Assembly (NCBI GenBank): GCA_039984715.1
Contig: JBDWUA010000014.1
Location: 186,001-250,000 of the forward strand
Direction: 5' to 3'
Length of the DNA: 64,000 nucleotides
Source: JABSSA01 sp039984715
GTDB taxonomy: Bacteria; Pseudomonadota; Alphaproteobacteria; Rhodobacterales; Rhodobacteraceae
The notes under the pieces are model-generated. The model saw only the letters and a list, made by a program, of their open reading frames with translations, had not been told where the DNA came from and ran no database searches. How positions within the stretch are numbered: the stretch's first letter is position 1; each line of letters begins with the position of its first letter. The position numbers and the translations under genes were made by a program. This document shows positions 43,917-53,014 of the stretch, piece by piece.

Positions 43917-45053
43917 TCACATGCGCGCCAAAACAGCTTTGGCTGCCCGCAAACCCGGCGCTTCACCGTCCGCGCCCAATGCCTGCATCGTTTCCGACAT
44001 TGTTTTTATCTGCGCATCGGGATCATTCAGAACGTTGTGCAATTCTTGAGCCAATCGATCTGGCGTGCACTCCGGGCCCAGACATTCTGGGACATGATAT
44101 GTGTCTGTCACGATGTTCACGAGATTAACCCGGTCGATCAACGCGGCGCGCCGGATCAACTTATAGCTCAACCAGTTCATATTATAGCCAATAACCATCG
44201 GTGTCCCAGCCGCGGCCAGCTCCAGCGCGACCGTGCCAGAGGCCGCCAGCGCAACATTGGCACCTTTGAACGCGGCCCGTTTTGCAGTCAGATCGTCGCC
44301 CGATACCATGATCGGTTGAACCGACCATCCTGCGGTCGCTTCGTCCACCACGCCAGCAACAGATGGTGCACGCACCACAACAACGGTCGGAGGTTTGTCT
44401 GTTTTCGAAAATTTATCGATGGCTTGTCCAAAAATTGGTGCCAATCTTTGAACTTCACCTCGGCGCGATCCCGGCAGTACTAAGATAGTTGGACCAGTGT
44501 CCGGAATGGAATGAGCCATTCGAAACGCATCCACCTCTTTGGCGGTTGCAACCGGTTCCGTGACAACAGGATGCCCAACAAAATCGCACGCCATTCCAGC
44601 GGCTTCCATAAGCGGTGGTTCAAACGGCAACAGGGCCAACACATGGTCAATGCATTTTGCCATTTTGACAGCCCGCTTTGGTCGCCACGCCCATACGCTG
44701 GGTGCCACATAGTGCACGGTACGAATATACGATTTGGCTTTGACCAGTTTCGCGACGCGTAAACAAAAATCGGGGCTGTCTATGGTGATCAACACATCAG
44801 GTTGCGTCGCAAGAACGGCTTCGGCAATTTCGGCGATTCGACGCTTGAGTTGCCTGTATTTGGGCAACACTTCGGCGATACCCATGACGGACAGTTCCCG
44901 CATGTCAAACCGTGACACCAACCCCTGCGCTTGCATCAATGGGCCACCGACGCCATCAAATTCAATATCTTGGTGCAGCGTCCGCAGGTTGCTCATCAAA
45001 GCGCCGCCAAGTGCATCCCCCGACGCTTCGCCCGCAATCACAAAGACGCGCAC
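43917..45053 (-). CDS. lpxB: Lipid-A-disaccharide synthase
   Basis: This 378-residue peripheral membrane glycosyltransferase joins UDP-diacylglucosamine and lipid X to form the lipid A disaccharide. The family opening FVIAGEASGDALGGAL, the VHYVAPSVWAWRPKRA block and LVLPGSRRGEVQRL are all present. The start is GTG 45053, three bases after the lpxI stop. It closes the minus-strand fabZ-lpxA-lpxI-lpxB run. Confidence 0.96.
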   Translation of the reverse strand: MRVFVIAGEASGDALGGALMSNLRTLHQDIEFDGVGGPLMQAQGLVSRFDMRELSVMGIAEVLPKYRQLKRRIAEIAEAVLATQPDVLITIDSPDFCLRVAKLVKAKSYIRTVHYVAPSVWAWRPKRAVKMAKCIDHVLALLPFEPPLMEAAGMACDFVGHPVVTEPVATAKEVDAFRMAHSIPDTGPTILVLPGSRRGEVQRLAPIFGQAIDKFSKTDKPPTVVVVRAPSVAGVVDEATAGWSVQPIMVSGDDLTAKRAAFKGANVALAASGTVALELAAAGTPMVIGYNMNWLSYKLIRRAALIDRVNLVNIVTDTYHVPECLGPECTPDRLAQELHNVLNDPDAQIKTMSETMQALGADGEAPGLRAAKAVLARM

Positions 45054-45056
45054 GGG

Positions 45057-45851
45057 TCAGTTGCCTGAACGCGACCAGAACACAAGCCCCGCGTCGTTCG
45101 CCATCGCGACTGTCTTTTCTTGATCCAGAATAATGACATCACCTGCATCAACCACAATACCCCGCAGCCCTGCGGCTTTGACTTGTCGAACGGTTTCTGG
45201 GCCGACAGTGGGCATATCCACGCGATTGTCCTGCCCAATCTTTGGTCCTTTGACCAACACGCCTTGAGTGCGTTGCGTTACGTCCGGCAAACCAGCGATC
45301 AACGCATCAGTCCCCGCAATCGTTTCAACACCAAGCAATTGACCGCCACCGACGACACAGGCCTGACTGACATCAAACAGGCTAAGCGCATTTAGAATGC
45401 TGGCCCCCAATTTGGCATCTGCACGCATCTGCGCATCAGGCCATGCATCACTTAGGACACCCGGTGCGGCCACTAGGTCCGGTGCGAGTTCATGCGCACC
45501 ACGTATCTGGAATCCCGTTTGTTCAAACAATCCGATCACAGCGCGCAACGCCCCGTCATCTCCAGATGTCAACGCTTCTGCAATGATCGGAAGCAGTGGA
45601 CGCGTGTCAGAATCAATCGCTGTTGGATCAATCTGAGGGCGTTCAATCGCGCCACAAAAACAAACCTGCGTTACGCCTTCATGTCCCAAACGGATCAGCA
45701 AACTGCCCAATGTTTCCAGACGAAAAGTCAAATCCGCCTGCAACCCATTGGGAGCAAACCCATCCAACACGCAAACGATCGGCTTTTCCTTTTGGACCGA
45801 AGCAATCCTTGCGGGCAAATCACCGGTCCCGCACACCAACGCCAAAGTCAT
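45057..45851 (-). CDS. lpxI: UDP-2,3-diacylglucosamine pyrophosphatase LpxI
   Basis: This 264-residue enzyme (formerly DUF1009) hydrolyses UDP-2,3-diacylglucosamine to lipid X and UMP, replacing LpxH in alphaproteobacteria. It opens LALVCGTGDLPARIA, and the late GPKIGQDNRVDMPTVGPETV carries the conserved D-x-P-T site. It overlaps lpxA by one base and precedes lpxB by three bases, so substrate flow follows gene order. Confidence 0.94.
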   Translation of the reverse strand: MTLALVCGTGDLPARIASVQKEKPIVCVLDGFAPNGLQADLTFRLETLGSLLIRLGHEGVTQVCFCGAIERPQIDPTAIDSDTRPLLPIIAEALTSGDDGALRAVIGLFEQTGFQIRGAHELAPDLVAAPGVLSDAWPDAQMRADAKLGASILNALSLFDVSQACVVGGGQLLGVETIAGTDALIAGLPDVTQRTQGVLVKGPKIGQDNRVDMPTVGPETVRQVKAAGLRGIVVDAGDVIILDQEKTVAMANDAGLVFWSRSGN

Positions 45852-46636
45852 CAGCGTGGCGTCAAGAACGAACGGTCACTGTCGCCCATTACAAAAGTCA
45901 CAATTTCACGCACGTATTCGCTTTCTGTTTCTTTGCCAAGCCGCACAGCCCGATCATGGAATGTACCATCCCCTTGGGCCAACATCTGAAATGCAGCCCG
46001 CAAGGCCGTAATGTCAGAACGGGCGACGCCGCGTCGTTTTAATCCAACCAAATTAAGGCCATCCAATTCACCACGAGACGCCTGAACAAGCCCGTACGGA
46101 ATGACGTCATTTGTCACCATCGTCACCGCGCCAATAATCGCGCCTCGTCCAATTCGCACGAATTGATGAATGCCGGCTAAACCACCGATGATGACATCGT
46201 CTTCTAGTACGACATGCCCGGCAACGGCCGCTGAATTTACAACGATTACTCGGTCACCGATTTCAGCGTCATGCGCGATATGGCACCCTGCCATGAACAA
46301 ACCGTCATCACCAATGCGAGTCAGGCCACCGCCGCCGTCTGTTCCACCGTTCATGGTCACATGTTCGCGAATGCGATTGCGTTTCCCGATGACCAAACGA
46401 CTTTGTTCACCTTTGTATTTCAAATCCTGCGGAATCTCGCCTATCACGGAAAATGGAAAGATCATTGTCCCTTCGCCAACGTCCGTCCGGCCCGAAATGA
46501 CCACATGACTGCGCAGTTCCACATCGGGGCCTAACACAACATCTGGCCCAACAACACAAAACGGCCCGACCGTTGCGGTCGCATCGATCTGTGCACCCTC
46601 TTCGATCAAGGCACTGGGGTGTATCCCACCGCTCAT
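45851..46636 (-). CDS. lpxA: Acyl-ACP--UDP-N-acetylglucosamine O-acyltransferase
   Basis: This 261-residue cytoplasmic enzyme performs the first step of lipid A synthesis. It is a left-handed beta-helix with hexapeptide repeats across about residues 5-190. The catalytic His lies in the GCHIAHDAEIGDR block, and a helical C-terminal domain follows. It opens HPSALIEEGAQIDATATVG. It overlaps fabZ by four bases and lpxI by one base. Confidence 0.96.
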   Translation of the reverse strand: MSGGIHPSALIEEGAQIDATATVGPFCVVGPDVVLGPDVELRSHVVISGRTDVGEGTMIFPFSVIGEIPQDLKYKGEQSRLVIGKRNRIREHVTMNGGTDGGGGLTRIGDDGLFMAGCHIAHDAEIGDRVIVVNSAAVAGHVVLEDDVIIGGLAGIHQFVRIGRGAIIGAVTMVTNDVIPYGLVQASRGELDGLNLVGLKRRGVARSDITALRAAFQMLAQGDGTFHDRAVRLGKETESEYVREIVTFVMGDSDRSFLTPR

Positions 46637-47097
46637 GCTTTTGGAGTTTCCATCATGGCTGTAAATGATGCCTCACAGGCCAATTCACCTTCCACTTGTG
46701 CACGCCCTTCGAATTTCCAAACTTTCCCCCCCGGCTTGCCTCTTACGGTCAGCATATGCAATTCTAGCTGATCACCAGGTACTACCATACGGCGAAATTT
46801 ACAGCTTTCTATAGCCATAAAGTAAACCTGCATGTTTTTATCTGCCATGTTCAACGTGGTGCCGACCATAACAGCCGCAGTCTGCGCCATTGCCTCAACA
46901 ATTGTGACACCAGGCATGATCGGGGATCCAGGGAAATGACCCTGAAAATGCGGCTCGTTCACGGTAACATTCTTTACACCCACAGCGCTTTGATAACCGT
47001 CTATCTGTACGACACGATCAACCAATAGAAATGGATAGCGATGTGGAAGAATGCGTTGGATCAGGCCGATATCTGCTGTTTGTAGCTCGGAAGTCAT
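46633..47097 (-). CDS. fabZ: 3-hydroxyacyl-ACP dehydratase FabZ
   Basis: This 154-residue hot-dog-fold enzyme removes water from 3-hydroxyacyl-ACP in fatty acid elongation. The catalytic block EPHFQGHFPGSPIMPGVTIV has the active His, and LPHRYPFLLVDRV is the family start. ATG 47097 is chosen, as the longer frame from 47163 is not FabZ-like. It competes with LpxA for the same acyl-ACP pool, and the two genes overlap by four bases. The 74-base gap to skp leaves no room for lpxD. Confidence 0.96.
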   Translation of the reverse strand: MTSELQTADIGLIQRILPHRYPFLLVDRVVQIDGYQSAVGVKNVTVNEPHFQGHFPGSPIMPGVTIVEAMAQTAAVMVGTTLNMADKNMQVYFMAIESCKFRRMVVPGDQLELHMLTVRGKPGGKVWKFEGRAQVEGELACEASFTAMMETPKA

Positions 47098-47171
47098 TGG
47101 CGTGATTGCCCCTAATTGTATTCGTTTGTGTATTTGCCTAACAATCTCAAGGTGGCTGGGCAAGACAAGTA

Positions 47172-47786
47172 TTAGGGTTGCTTGGTCGTTGCATCTTCCA
47201 TTCTGGTGTCGATCCGCTCAATCGCGATGGACGTAATATCAATTGCTCGCGCAGAAATGAACACACTGCGTTGTTCCAAAACGACGGCTGCGCCAGACTC
47301 AAGCATGATGTTTTGAAGTATAGGAACAGCGGCCGCAAGAAACGCACGTCGTTCTTCATCAAGACGTCTGGACAAGGTGCGCGAAGCCTCTGCACGCTCC
47401 CCGCGAATTCGTTCGGCTTTTTCGTCAAATGCGGCAGCGAGGGTTCGGAATTCTTCTGGTTCCAAAACCTCACGCTGCTGCGTCAATTCCAGTTCCTCGG
47501 CTTCCAATTCGGCCGCGATCCGGTCGTTTTCTTCCTGAACGTCCTGGCCCGCTTTTTCCAACGCTAACGCAACACGCTGACCAAACTTGCTATCGCTAAA
47601 TAAACGTTCAGTATCAACAGTTAGAACGGGACTTTGGACCGTCGAGCGCCCTGCTGGATCAGTTCCATTAGACGTATCGCGTAACGGACCAAACTGCTGT
47701 GAAAAAGCCGGCGTCGCTTGGACACCGGCTATTATTATACAGGAGCATGTCAGGGCAATCCGGCCCAAGCTCCACAGCATCGACAT
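47172..47786 (-). CDS. skp: OmpH/Skp family periplasmic chaperone
   Basis: This 204-residue exported protein has a signal peptide (about residues 1-29) and a long charged coiled-coil (about residues 80-150) of the Skp type. The C-terminal LESGAAVVLEQRSVFISARA block is typical for OmpH family proteins. Skp holds unfolded outer-membrane proteins before BamA inserts them. It begins one base after the bamA stop, a conserved arrangement. Confidence 0.9.
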   Translation of the reverse strand: MSMLWSLGRIALTCSCIIIAGVQATPAFSQQFGPLRDTSNGTDPAGRSTVQSPVLTVDTERLFSDSKFGQRVALALEKAGQDVQEENDRIAAELEAEELELTQQREVLEPEEFRTLAAAFDEKAERIRGERAEASRTLSRRLDEERRAFLAAAVPILQNIMLESGAAVVLEQRSVFISARAIDITSIAIERIDTRMEDATTKQP

Positions 47787-47787
47787 G

Positions 47788-50142
47788 TCAGAAACGCGTG
47801 CTTAACGTTAGATCGAACGAACGTTCTTTGTCGAAATCTTCGGCCACAAGTGCTTCAGTAAAGTTAAAGCGCAAGGGTCCAATAGCAGTGTCCCACAAAA
47901 TCGAAAAACCGATGACATGGCGGAACGATCCACCTTCGCCCAAAACCGCGGCATTTGTCGGGTTTGCATCATCCAAATCCCACAGGTTTCCAACATCATA
48001 GAACAAAGCGCCCCGTATCCCGAGCTCTTCCGGAAGACCAAGTGGAAATTCCGCTTCTACGCGTGCAGCAACGTAAATGTTACCGCCCAAGGCGTCATCT
48101 GTTGTACCGGCGTCGCGTGGCCCAATACCACCGGGTTCAAATCCGCGAATGATTGATGGATCCAAAAGGAAACGATCAACACCCCGGCTATCGCCGTCTC
48201 TCCACGCTAAATGCCCACCTTCAAGCGTGGCGCGCAAAGTTACTTCTTCATTGAAAGCCAAGCGTTGTCCCGAAACCTTTGCCGTGCTTTTCAGGAATTC
48301 ATTGTCGCCGCCGATTCCGCCAAAGTCCTGACTGAATTCAAACAGCCACCCGGCATCTGGATTCAGTCCATTCCGGCGCGAGTCGTAAGAATACGTATAT
48401 CCCAACGAACTGCTTGAAAGAGAACCACGTCCAACCTCTTCGTTGATGATATCACCAGTTCCGTCAAAGGTTGCCGTGTCCAAAGTCGTCATTTCGACGT
48501 CTTCATAAGTATAACGCAGTTGCAGACGCCCTGCTTCACTGATTGGAAACGTCAATGACGGTGAAACAACTAAGCCTTCAGTTTCGTAAGTTAAAAACCG
48601 TGAATCTGTTTGTGCATAGTTGAGGCGCAGCCCGAACGCGACATCGCGGCCAAGCAATTTGGGCTCAATGAAGTTGATCCCATAGACTTCTGAGTCTGCC
48701 GCCGTTGTGAATGACAAATTCAACGTTTGGCCACGTCCCAAGAAGTTCCGTTCAGCAAAGCTGACCGCGACACCGGGACCATCATCCCGAGAAAACGAAG
48801 CCCCAAAACTTAGGGAGCCAGTCGGTTTTTCTTCAACGTCGACATCAACAATCACTTGATCCGGTCGCGATCCTTCGCGCGCATTGACGTCAGCGACTTC
48901 AAAGAAATCCAGTGCTCGGATACGTTCGGCTGCTTGCCGTACACGACGCGGGTTAAACGGATCACCTTCCGCTTCGTCGAATTGACGCCGGATGACACGA
49001 TCCAGCGTCGTTGTATTGCCTTCTATGTCAATGCGTTCAACGAATACACGCGGACCACGCGACAGGACAAATTCAACATCCAATGTCAAATCTCGGTCGT
49101 TACGAGAAATGCGCGGCTCGACCCGCAAGAAATCCACGCCGTCCCGAACAGACTGGTTTTCCATTCGTGTAATTTCATTTTCCACGATGGTTGGGGAATA
49201 GACCATACCCGCCCGCGCTTTGATCAACGATTGATACACATCAGCATCGACACCGTCGACTTCGGACGTGACGGTGATCTCACCAAACTGGAACTGCTGA
49301 CCTTCCTGAACATTAAAGACCAAGAAGAACCCATCGCGTTCTTCGGCAAGCTCTGCGTTTGTCGACAACGTGCGGAAATCAACGTAACCGCGCGAAAAAT
49401 AGAAATCCTGCAAGACCTGTCGGTCAAATGCAATGCGATCTTCAACCAAGGTATCGGTTCGAACAAATGTCCGGAACAAACCTGCTTGTTTCGTTTGTAG
49501 AACACGGCGCAAGCGACGATCCGAATAAGCTTTGTTGCCCACGAAACTAAGGCGTTCAATTTCGATGACTCCACCTTCGAAGACTTCGAACACCAAATCG
49601 ACTCTGTTATCAGAACGTTTAATGATTCTGGGCGCTACGCGCGCAGAAATCCGCCCCTCAACCGAATACGCCTCAGCGATATTCGATGCATCCCGTTCAG
49701 CCTGTGCAGGACTAAACACACGACGTTCCGTACTTTCTACGATCGCACTTAATGCTTCATCATCGATACGACGGTTTCCTTCGAAGCGCACCCGATTGAT
49801 TGTCGGTAGCTCGACGACAACAATCCGCAGCACATTCCCGCTTGGGATAACTTCGACCGATTCGAACAGTCCAGAGTTTTGCAAACGCTGAACCGCGTCA
49901 TTGACCTGACCCGCTGACAGAGTTTGACCCGTGGCGATTCCAGCGCGGCTCAATATGGCACTATCGCCAATTCGCGCGTTCCCTTCAATTTGGATGCTTC
50001 CAAACTGAAATTGCTGAGCGACAGTTTCCTGTCCGCTCGCCGTCCAAGTCCCTGAAACAAGGACCGAAAAAATAACTGCTTTGCCTAGCGTGCGCGCGGT
50101 CTCTCGCCGTTTCGCGCCGCAGCCCCACATCCCCAAGACCAT
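47788..50142 (-). CDS. bamA: Outer membrane protein assembly factor BamA
   Basis: This 784-residue core of the BAM complex inserts beta-barrel proteins. A signal peptide covers about residues 1-37. Five POTRA repeats follow, from FQFGSIQIEGNARIGDSAIL to about residue 445, then a 16-strand barrel ending in a terminal Phe. The loop-6 VRGF-type motif is IRGFEPGGIGPRD near residue 680. It uses ATG 50142. The gene is separated from the upstream rseP group by a small ORF and a predicted terminator, so it probably has its own promoter. Skp follows one base after. Confidence 0.97.
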   Translation of the reverse strand: MVLGMWGCGAKRRETARTLGKAVIFSVLVSGTWTASGQETVAQQFQFGSIQIEGNARIGDSAILSRAGIATGQTLSAGQVNDAVQRLQNSGLFESVEVIPSGNVLRIVVVELPTINRVRFEGNRRIDDEALSAIVESTERRVFSPAQAERDASNIAEAYSVEGRISARVAPRIIKRSDNRVDLVFEVFEGGVIEIERLSFVGNKAYSDRRLRRVLQTKQAGLFRTFVRTDTLVEDRIAFDRQVLQDFYFSRGYVDFRTLSTNAELAEERDGFFLVFNVQEGQQFQFGEITVTSEVDGVDADVYQSLIKARAGMVYSPTIVENEITRMENQSVRDGVDFLRVEPRISRNDRDLTLDVEFVLSRGPRVFVERIDIEGNTTTLDRVIRRQFDEAEGDPFNPRRVRQAAERIRALDFFEVADVNAREGSRPDQVIVDVDVEEKPTGSLSFGASFSRDDGPGVAVSFAERNFLGRGQTLNLSFTTAADSEVYGINFIEPKLLGRDVAFGLRLNYAQTDSRFLTYETEGLVVSPSLTFPISEAGRLQLRYTYEDVEMTTLDTATFDGTGDIINEEVGRGSLSSSSLGYTYSYDSRRNGLNPDAGWLFEFSQDFGGIGGDNEFLKSTAKVSGQRLAFNEEVTLRATLEGGHLAWRDGDSRGVDRFLLDPSIIRGFEPGGIGPRDAGTTDDALGGNIYVAARVEAEFPLGLPEELGIRGALFYDVGNLWDLDDANPTNAAVLGEGGSFRHVIGFSILWDTAIGPLRFNFTEALVAEDFDKERSFDLTLSTRF

Positions 50143-50205
50143 GCGATTGCCTCACATCTAACATCAATATGTAGTCTTAGTGCGTAAACGCTTTATGCGG
50201 GCTTG

Positions 50206-50240
50206 TCAAAAGGCCAAAAGCCCCACTTTCGCGGGGTTGC
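50206..50240 (-). terminator. Predicted terminator between rseP unit and bamA
   Basis: On the minus strand, CCCCGC pairs with GTGGGG around GAAA tetraloop bases (50221-50236), followed by a U-rich CUUUUGGCCUUUUG. A perfect -35 hexamer TTGACA overlaps the end of the U-rich part (50204-50209), which may drive bamA, although a matching -10 box is poor. Confidence 0.6.
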
Positions 50241-50263
50241 AAGATGGTCTCACTGTTGTGAAT

Positions 50264-50395
50264 TTATGAGATAAAGTTACCGATATAGGCTCCAAAGGCC
50301 AAAGCGGTCGCAATTGTTGCGAAATAAAGCGCGCGATCCCAGTTTAGGGACATCAATAGGCCGACAGCGCGGTATCCGTTTTCAATCGTTCGCAT
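50264..50395 (-). CDS. Small membrane protein, 43 residues, unknown
   Basis: This frame starts at ATG 50395 behind AGAGGT at good spacing and ends at TAA 50264. The product begins MRTIENGYRAVGLLMSLNWD and has one hydrophobic helix (ALYFATIATALAFGAYIG, about residues 23-40), so it is probably a single-pass inner-membrane protein. It lies 95 bases after the rseP stop and before a predicted terminator, suggesting it ends the rseP transcript. No family is recognised. The start, helix and placement argue that it is real. Confidence 0.62.
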   Translation of the reverse strand: MRTIENGYRAVGLLMSLNWDRALYFATIATALAFGAYIGNFIS

Positions 50396-50489
50396 GACAT
50401 TACCTCTTTCTCAGAAGTAAATATATTGGTGCAATAAGGCAGCAGTTTGACAGAATGTGGCATTGCCAAGGCAGATTTCCCGCCAAAGT

Positions 50490-51839
50490 TTAAGGACAGA
50501 ACAGGTCTGTACTTGTGGCAAAGATCATGAGCATCAGAATCATCGCAAATCCAAACGTCATCAAAATCCGCAATGCGGCATCACTGGGCGGGCGGCCAGT
50601 AACGGCCTCATACGCATAAAAGACAAGATGACCACCATCCAATGCAGGAATCGGAAACAGGTTCATAACACCAACAGCGGTGGACAAAAGAGCGATCAGT
50701 CGGATGAACGACATCGTACCTTGGCTGGCCATTTGCCCTGCAGTTTGCGCAATGCCAATCGGGCCCGACAGATTGCAAGTGCTGACCTGGCCTGCGATCA
50801 TTCCGCCCAGAAACGAAAATGTCCCATCTATTACGGCCCAGGTCTGTCTCACGCCACCTGACAAAGTCTGACCAACGCCTGGCGCTTCCCGCGCGCCATC
50901 AAACGGCGCTCCGCTGACAATACCGATACGCCAAACGGTTTGAAAACCGTCGTCTTCCGTCAGTATGTCAACTGGTAGCGGCTTAAGCGTTTTTTCTAAA
51001 ACTTCACCATTGCGCCAAACACCCAATTTCAATGGACGCCCATTTGACGATTCGACTGCGGCCTTAATTTCCGGAAATGTGTTGATAGTAACGTCGTCGA
51101 TTGCGACAATGACATCGCCACGTTCAAGACCTGCAGATATCGCAGCACTTTGCGGAACAACTCTATGTACCAAGGGAGATTGATAGTGAGGTCCCTGTAC
51201 GACAATTCGCGTTCCTTCACGTTCAACCGTGTATTCCAAATCTGCCGTCATCGGCAAAGCACTAAAGAAGCTTGAATAGTTCTGATCATCAAGGTCAGGC
51301 AGCGGGTTACCGTCGATTTCCAGAACAACATCCCCACTGCGCAACTCGTTCGTTTCGTTGGGCAAGGGCCGCAACTCACCCACGGTGAGCGGGTCGCTTA
51401 TGATACCGGTGCTGTATCCAATCATTGAGAATACAAGAATCGACAGGATGAAATTGAACACAGGCCCCGCGGCTACGGTCGCCGCACGTGCCCATAAAGG
51501 CGCACCGTGCATTGTGCGTCGCAACGCTTCGGGGTCAGCTGATGCGGCTTCCATAGCCTCTTCATCTTTGCCCGATGCGGCATTCGCGTCGCCTGCGAAC
51601 TTAACGTACCCGCCAAAAGGCAGTGCAGCGATCTGCCAGCGTGTGCCTCGCTTGTCATGACGGGACCACAAAACAGGGCCAAACCCGATTGAAAAGACAT
51701 CCGCATGAATGCCAGACCACCGTCCGACGATATAATGCCCGTATTCATGGATCGCGACGATCACACTTAATGCGACGATAAACGACACAAGAATCCAAAT
51801 AAGGCCGCCAAAGGCCGGGATTAAAGACAATAGATCCAC
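50490..51839 (-). CDS. rseP: Site-2 protease RseP
   Basis: This 449-residue inner-membrane zinc metalloprotease performs regulated intramembrane proteolysis. The zinc motif HEYGH (residues 31-35) lies in the first helix, and PDZ-like regions occupy about residues 160-320. The C-terminal LFPIPALDGGHLVFYAYEAV has the third ligand Asp. The start is GTG 51839, four bases after the dxr stop. In many proteobacteria it cleaves anti-sigma factors for envelope stress; no such factor is in this window. Confidence 0.95.
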   Translation of the reverse strand: MDLLSLIPAFGGLIWILVSFIVALSVIVAIHEYGHYIVGRWSGIHADVFSIGFGPVLWSRHDKRGTRWQIAALPFGGYVKFAGDANAASGKDEEAMEAASADPEALRRTMHGAPLWARAATVAAGPVFNFILSILVFSMIGYSTGIISDPLTVGELRPLPNETNELRSGDVVLEIDGNPLPDLDDQNYSSFFSALPMTADLEYTVEREGTRIVVQGPHYQSPLVHRVVPQSAAISAGLERGDVIVAIDDVTINTFPEIKAAVESSNGRPLKLGVWRNGEVLEKTLKPLPVDILTEDDGFQTVWRIGIVSGAPFDGAREAPGVGQTLSGGVRQTWAVIDGTFSFLGGMIAGQVSTCNLSGPIGIAQTAGQMASQGTMSFIRLIALLSTAVGVMNLFPIPALDGGHLVFYAYEAVTGRPPSDAALRILMTFGFAMILMLMIFATSTDLFCP

Positions 51840-51843
51840 GAGT

Positions 51844-53013
51844 TCAGTCTGCCTTCTTTTTTATGATCTGCCGAGTCGCCTGTCGGGTCAGATGGTCTAC
51901 GCGCAGCACGTTATCAAGTGTCATTGCGGCATCATTTTGTTCGATTTCAGTTAACGAAAGGGTCGCTTCGACAACGTCTGCCATTTCGGTAAACCGAATG
52001 TGACCGTCGATAAACCCATCTAATGCAGTTTCTTTCGCTGCATTAAAGATTGTGCCTGTCAGTCCGCCGGCTTCCATAACTTCTCGTGCCAGCTGCAACG
52101 CTGGCCACCGCATTTCGTCTGGGGCGCGAAATGTCAGCTGTCCCAATTTCGCAAAATCCAAACGCTGAACAGGCAGTTTGCGTCTTTCTGGGTAATGCAA
52201 CGCATATCCGATGGCATGGCGCATATCTGGCGGTCCAACATGCGCCATCAAAGCCCCGTCTTGGAATCCAACAATCGCATGGATCATCGATTCCGGGTGC
52301 ACTAGTACTTCGATTTGCGACGGTGAAACATCAAAATATTCCTTTGTTTCAATAAGCTCCATGGCTTTATTGAACATAGATGCGCTGTCGATTGTGATCC
52401 GCTGTCCCATATTCCAATTGGGATGCGAAGACGCTTGAGCTGGCGTCGCGTTCTTCATTTCAGAAAGCGGCCAATCCCGAAAGGCCCCGCCAGAGGCTGT
52501 GATGATTACACGCTCAACCGTTTGGATGTCTTCGCCTTGCAACGCTTGGAAGACCGCGGAATGTTCACTGTCGACGGGCAGCAACTTACCACCATGTCGT
52601 TTTGCCGTGTCCAACGCCAAAGCGCCTGCGCAGACCAGCGTTTCTTTGTTGGCAAGCGCCAGTGTCGCGCCCTGTTCCAATGCAGCCAACCCCGGTGCCA
52701 ACCCGGCGGCGCCGACAATCGCGGACATAACCCAATCTGCTGGTCGTGCTGCGGCTTCGATCAATGCATCGGGCCCAGCGGCGGCTTGGACATCTGTTCC
52801 CGCCAAAGCCGCGCGCAGATCGTCGAGACGATTATCATCCGCGGTAATCGCGATTTCAGCACGCAAAGCGATGGCGTCCTTGGCAAGTTGCGCGATGTTC
52901 CCTGCCCCGCTTAACGCAACAACCTCATAGCTGTCCAAATCACGCAAGATCAGGTCAATCGTGTTTTGGCCGATTGAACCGGTTGCTCCGAAAATCGAAA
53001 TGCGGCGTGGCAT
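51844..53013 (-). CDS. dxr: 1-deoxy-D-xylulose 5-phosphate reductoisomerase
   Basis: This 389-residue NADPH-dependent enzyme forms MEP in non-mevalonate isoprenoid synthesis. The nucleotide-binding start ISIFGATGSIGQNTIDLI, LANKETLVCAG, LPVDSEHSAVFQ, ASGGAFRDWP and the HPNWNMGQRITIDSASMFNK block (shown in part) are all present. It follows cdsA by one base and precedes rseP by four. It feeds undecaprenyl synthesis by the neighbouring uppS. Confidence 0.97.
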   Translation of the reverse strand: MPRRISIFGATGSIGQNTIDLILRDLDSYEVVALSGAGNIAQLAKDAIALRAEIAITADDNRLDDLRAALAGTDVQAAAGPDALIEAAARPADWVMSAIVGAAGLAPGLAALEQGATLALANKETLVCAGALALDTAKRHGGKLLPVDSEHSAVFQALQGEDIQTVERVIITASGGAFRDWPLSEMKNATPAQASSHPNWNMGQRITIDSASMFNKAMELIETKEYFDVSPSQIEVLVHPESMIHAIVGFQDGALMAHVGPPDMRHAIGYALHYPERRKLPVQRLDFAKLGQLTFRAPDEMRWPALQLAREVMEAGGLTGTIFNAAKETALDGFIDGHIRFTEMADVVEATLSLTEIEQNDAAMTLDNVLRVDHLTRQATRQIIKKKAD

Positions 53014-53014
53014 G

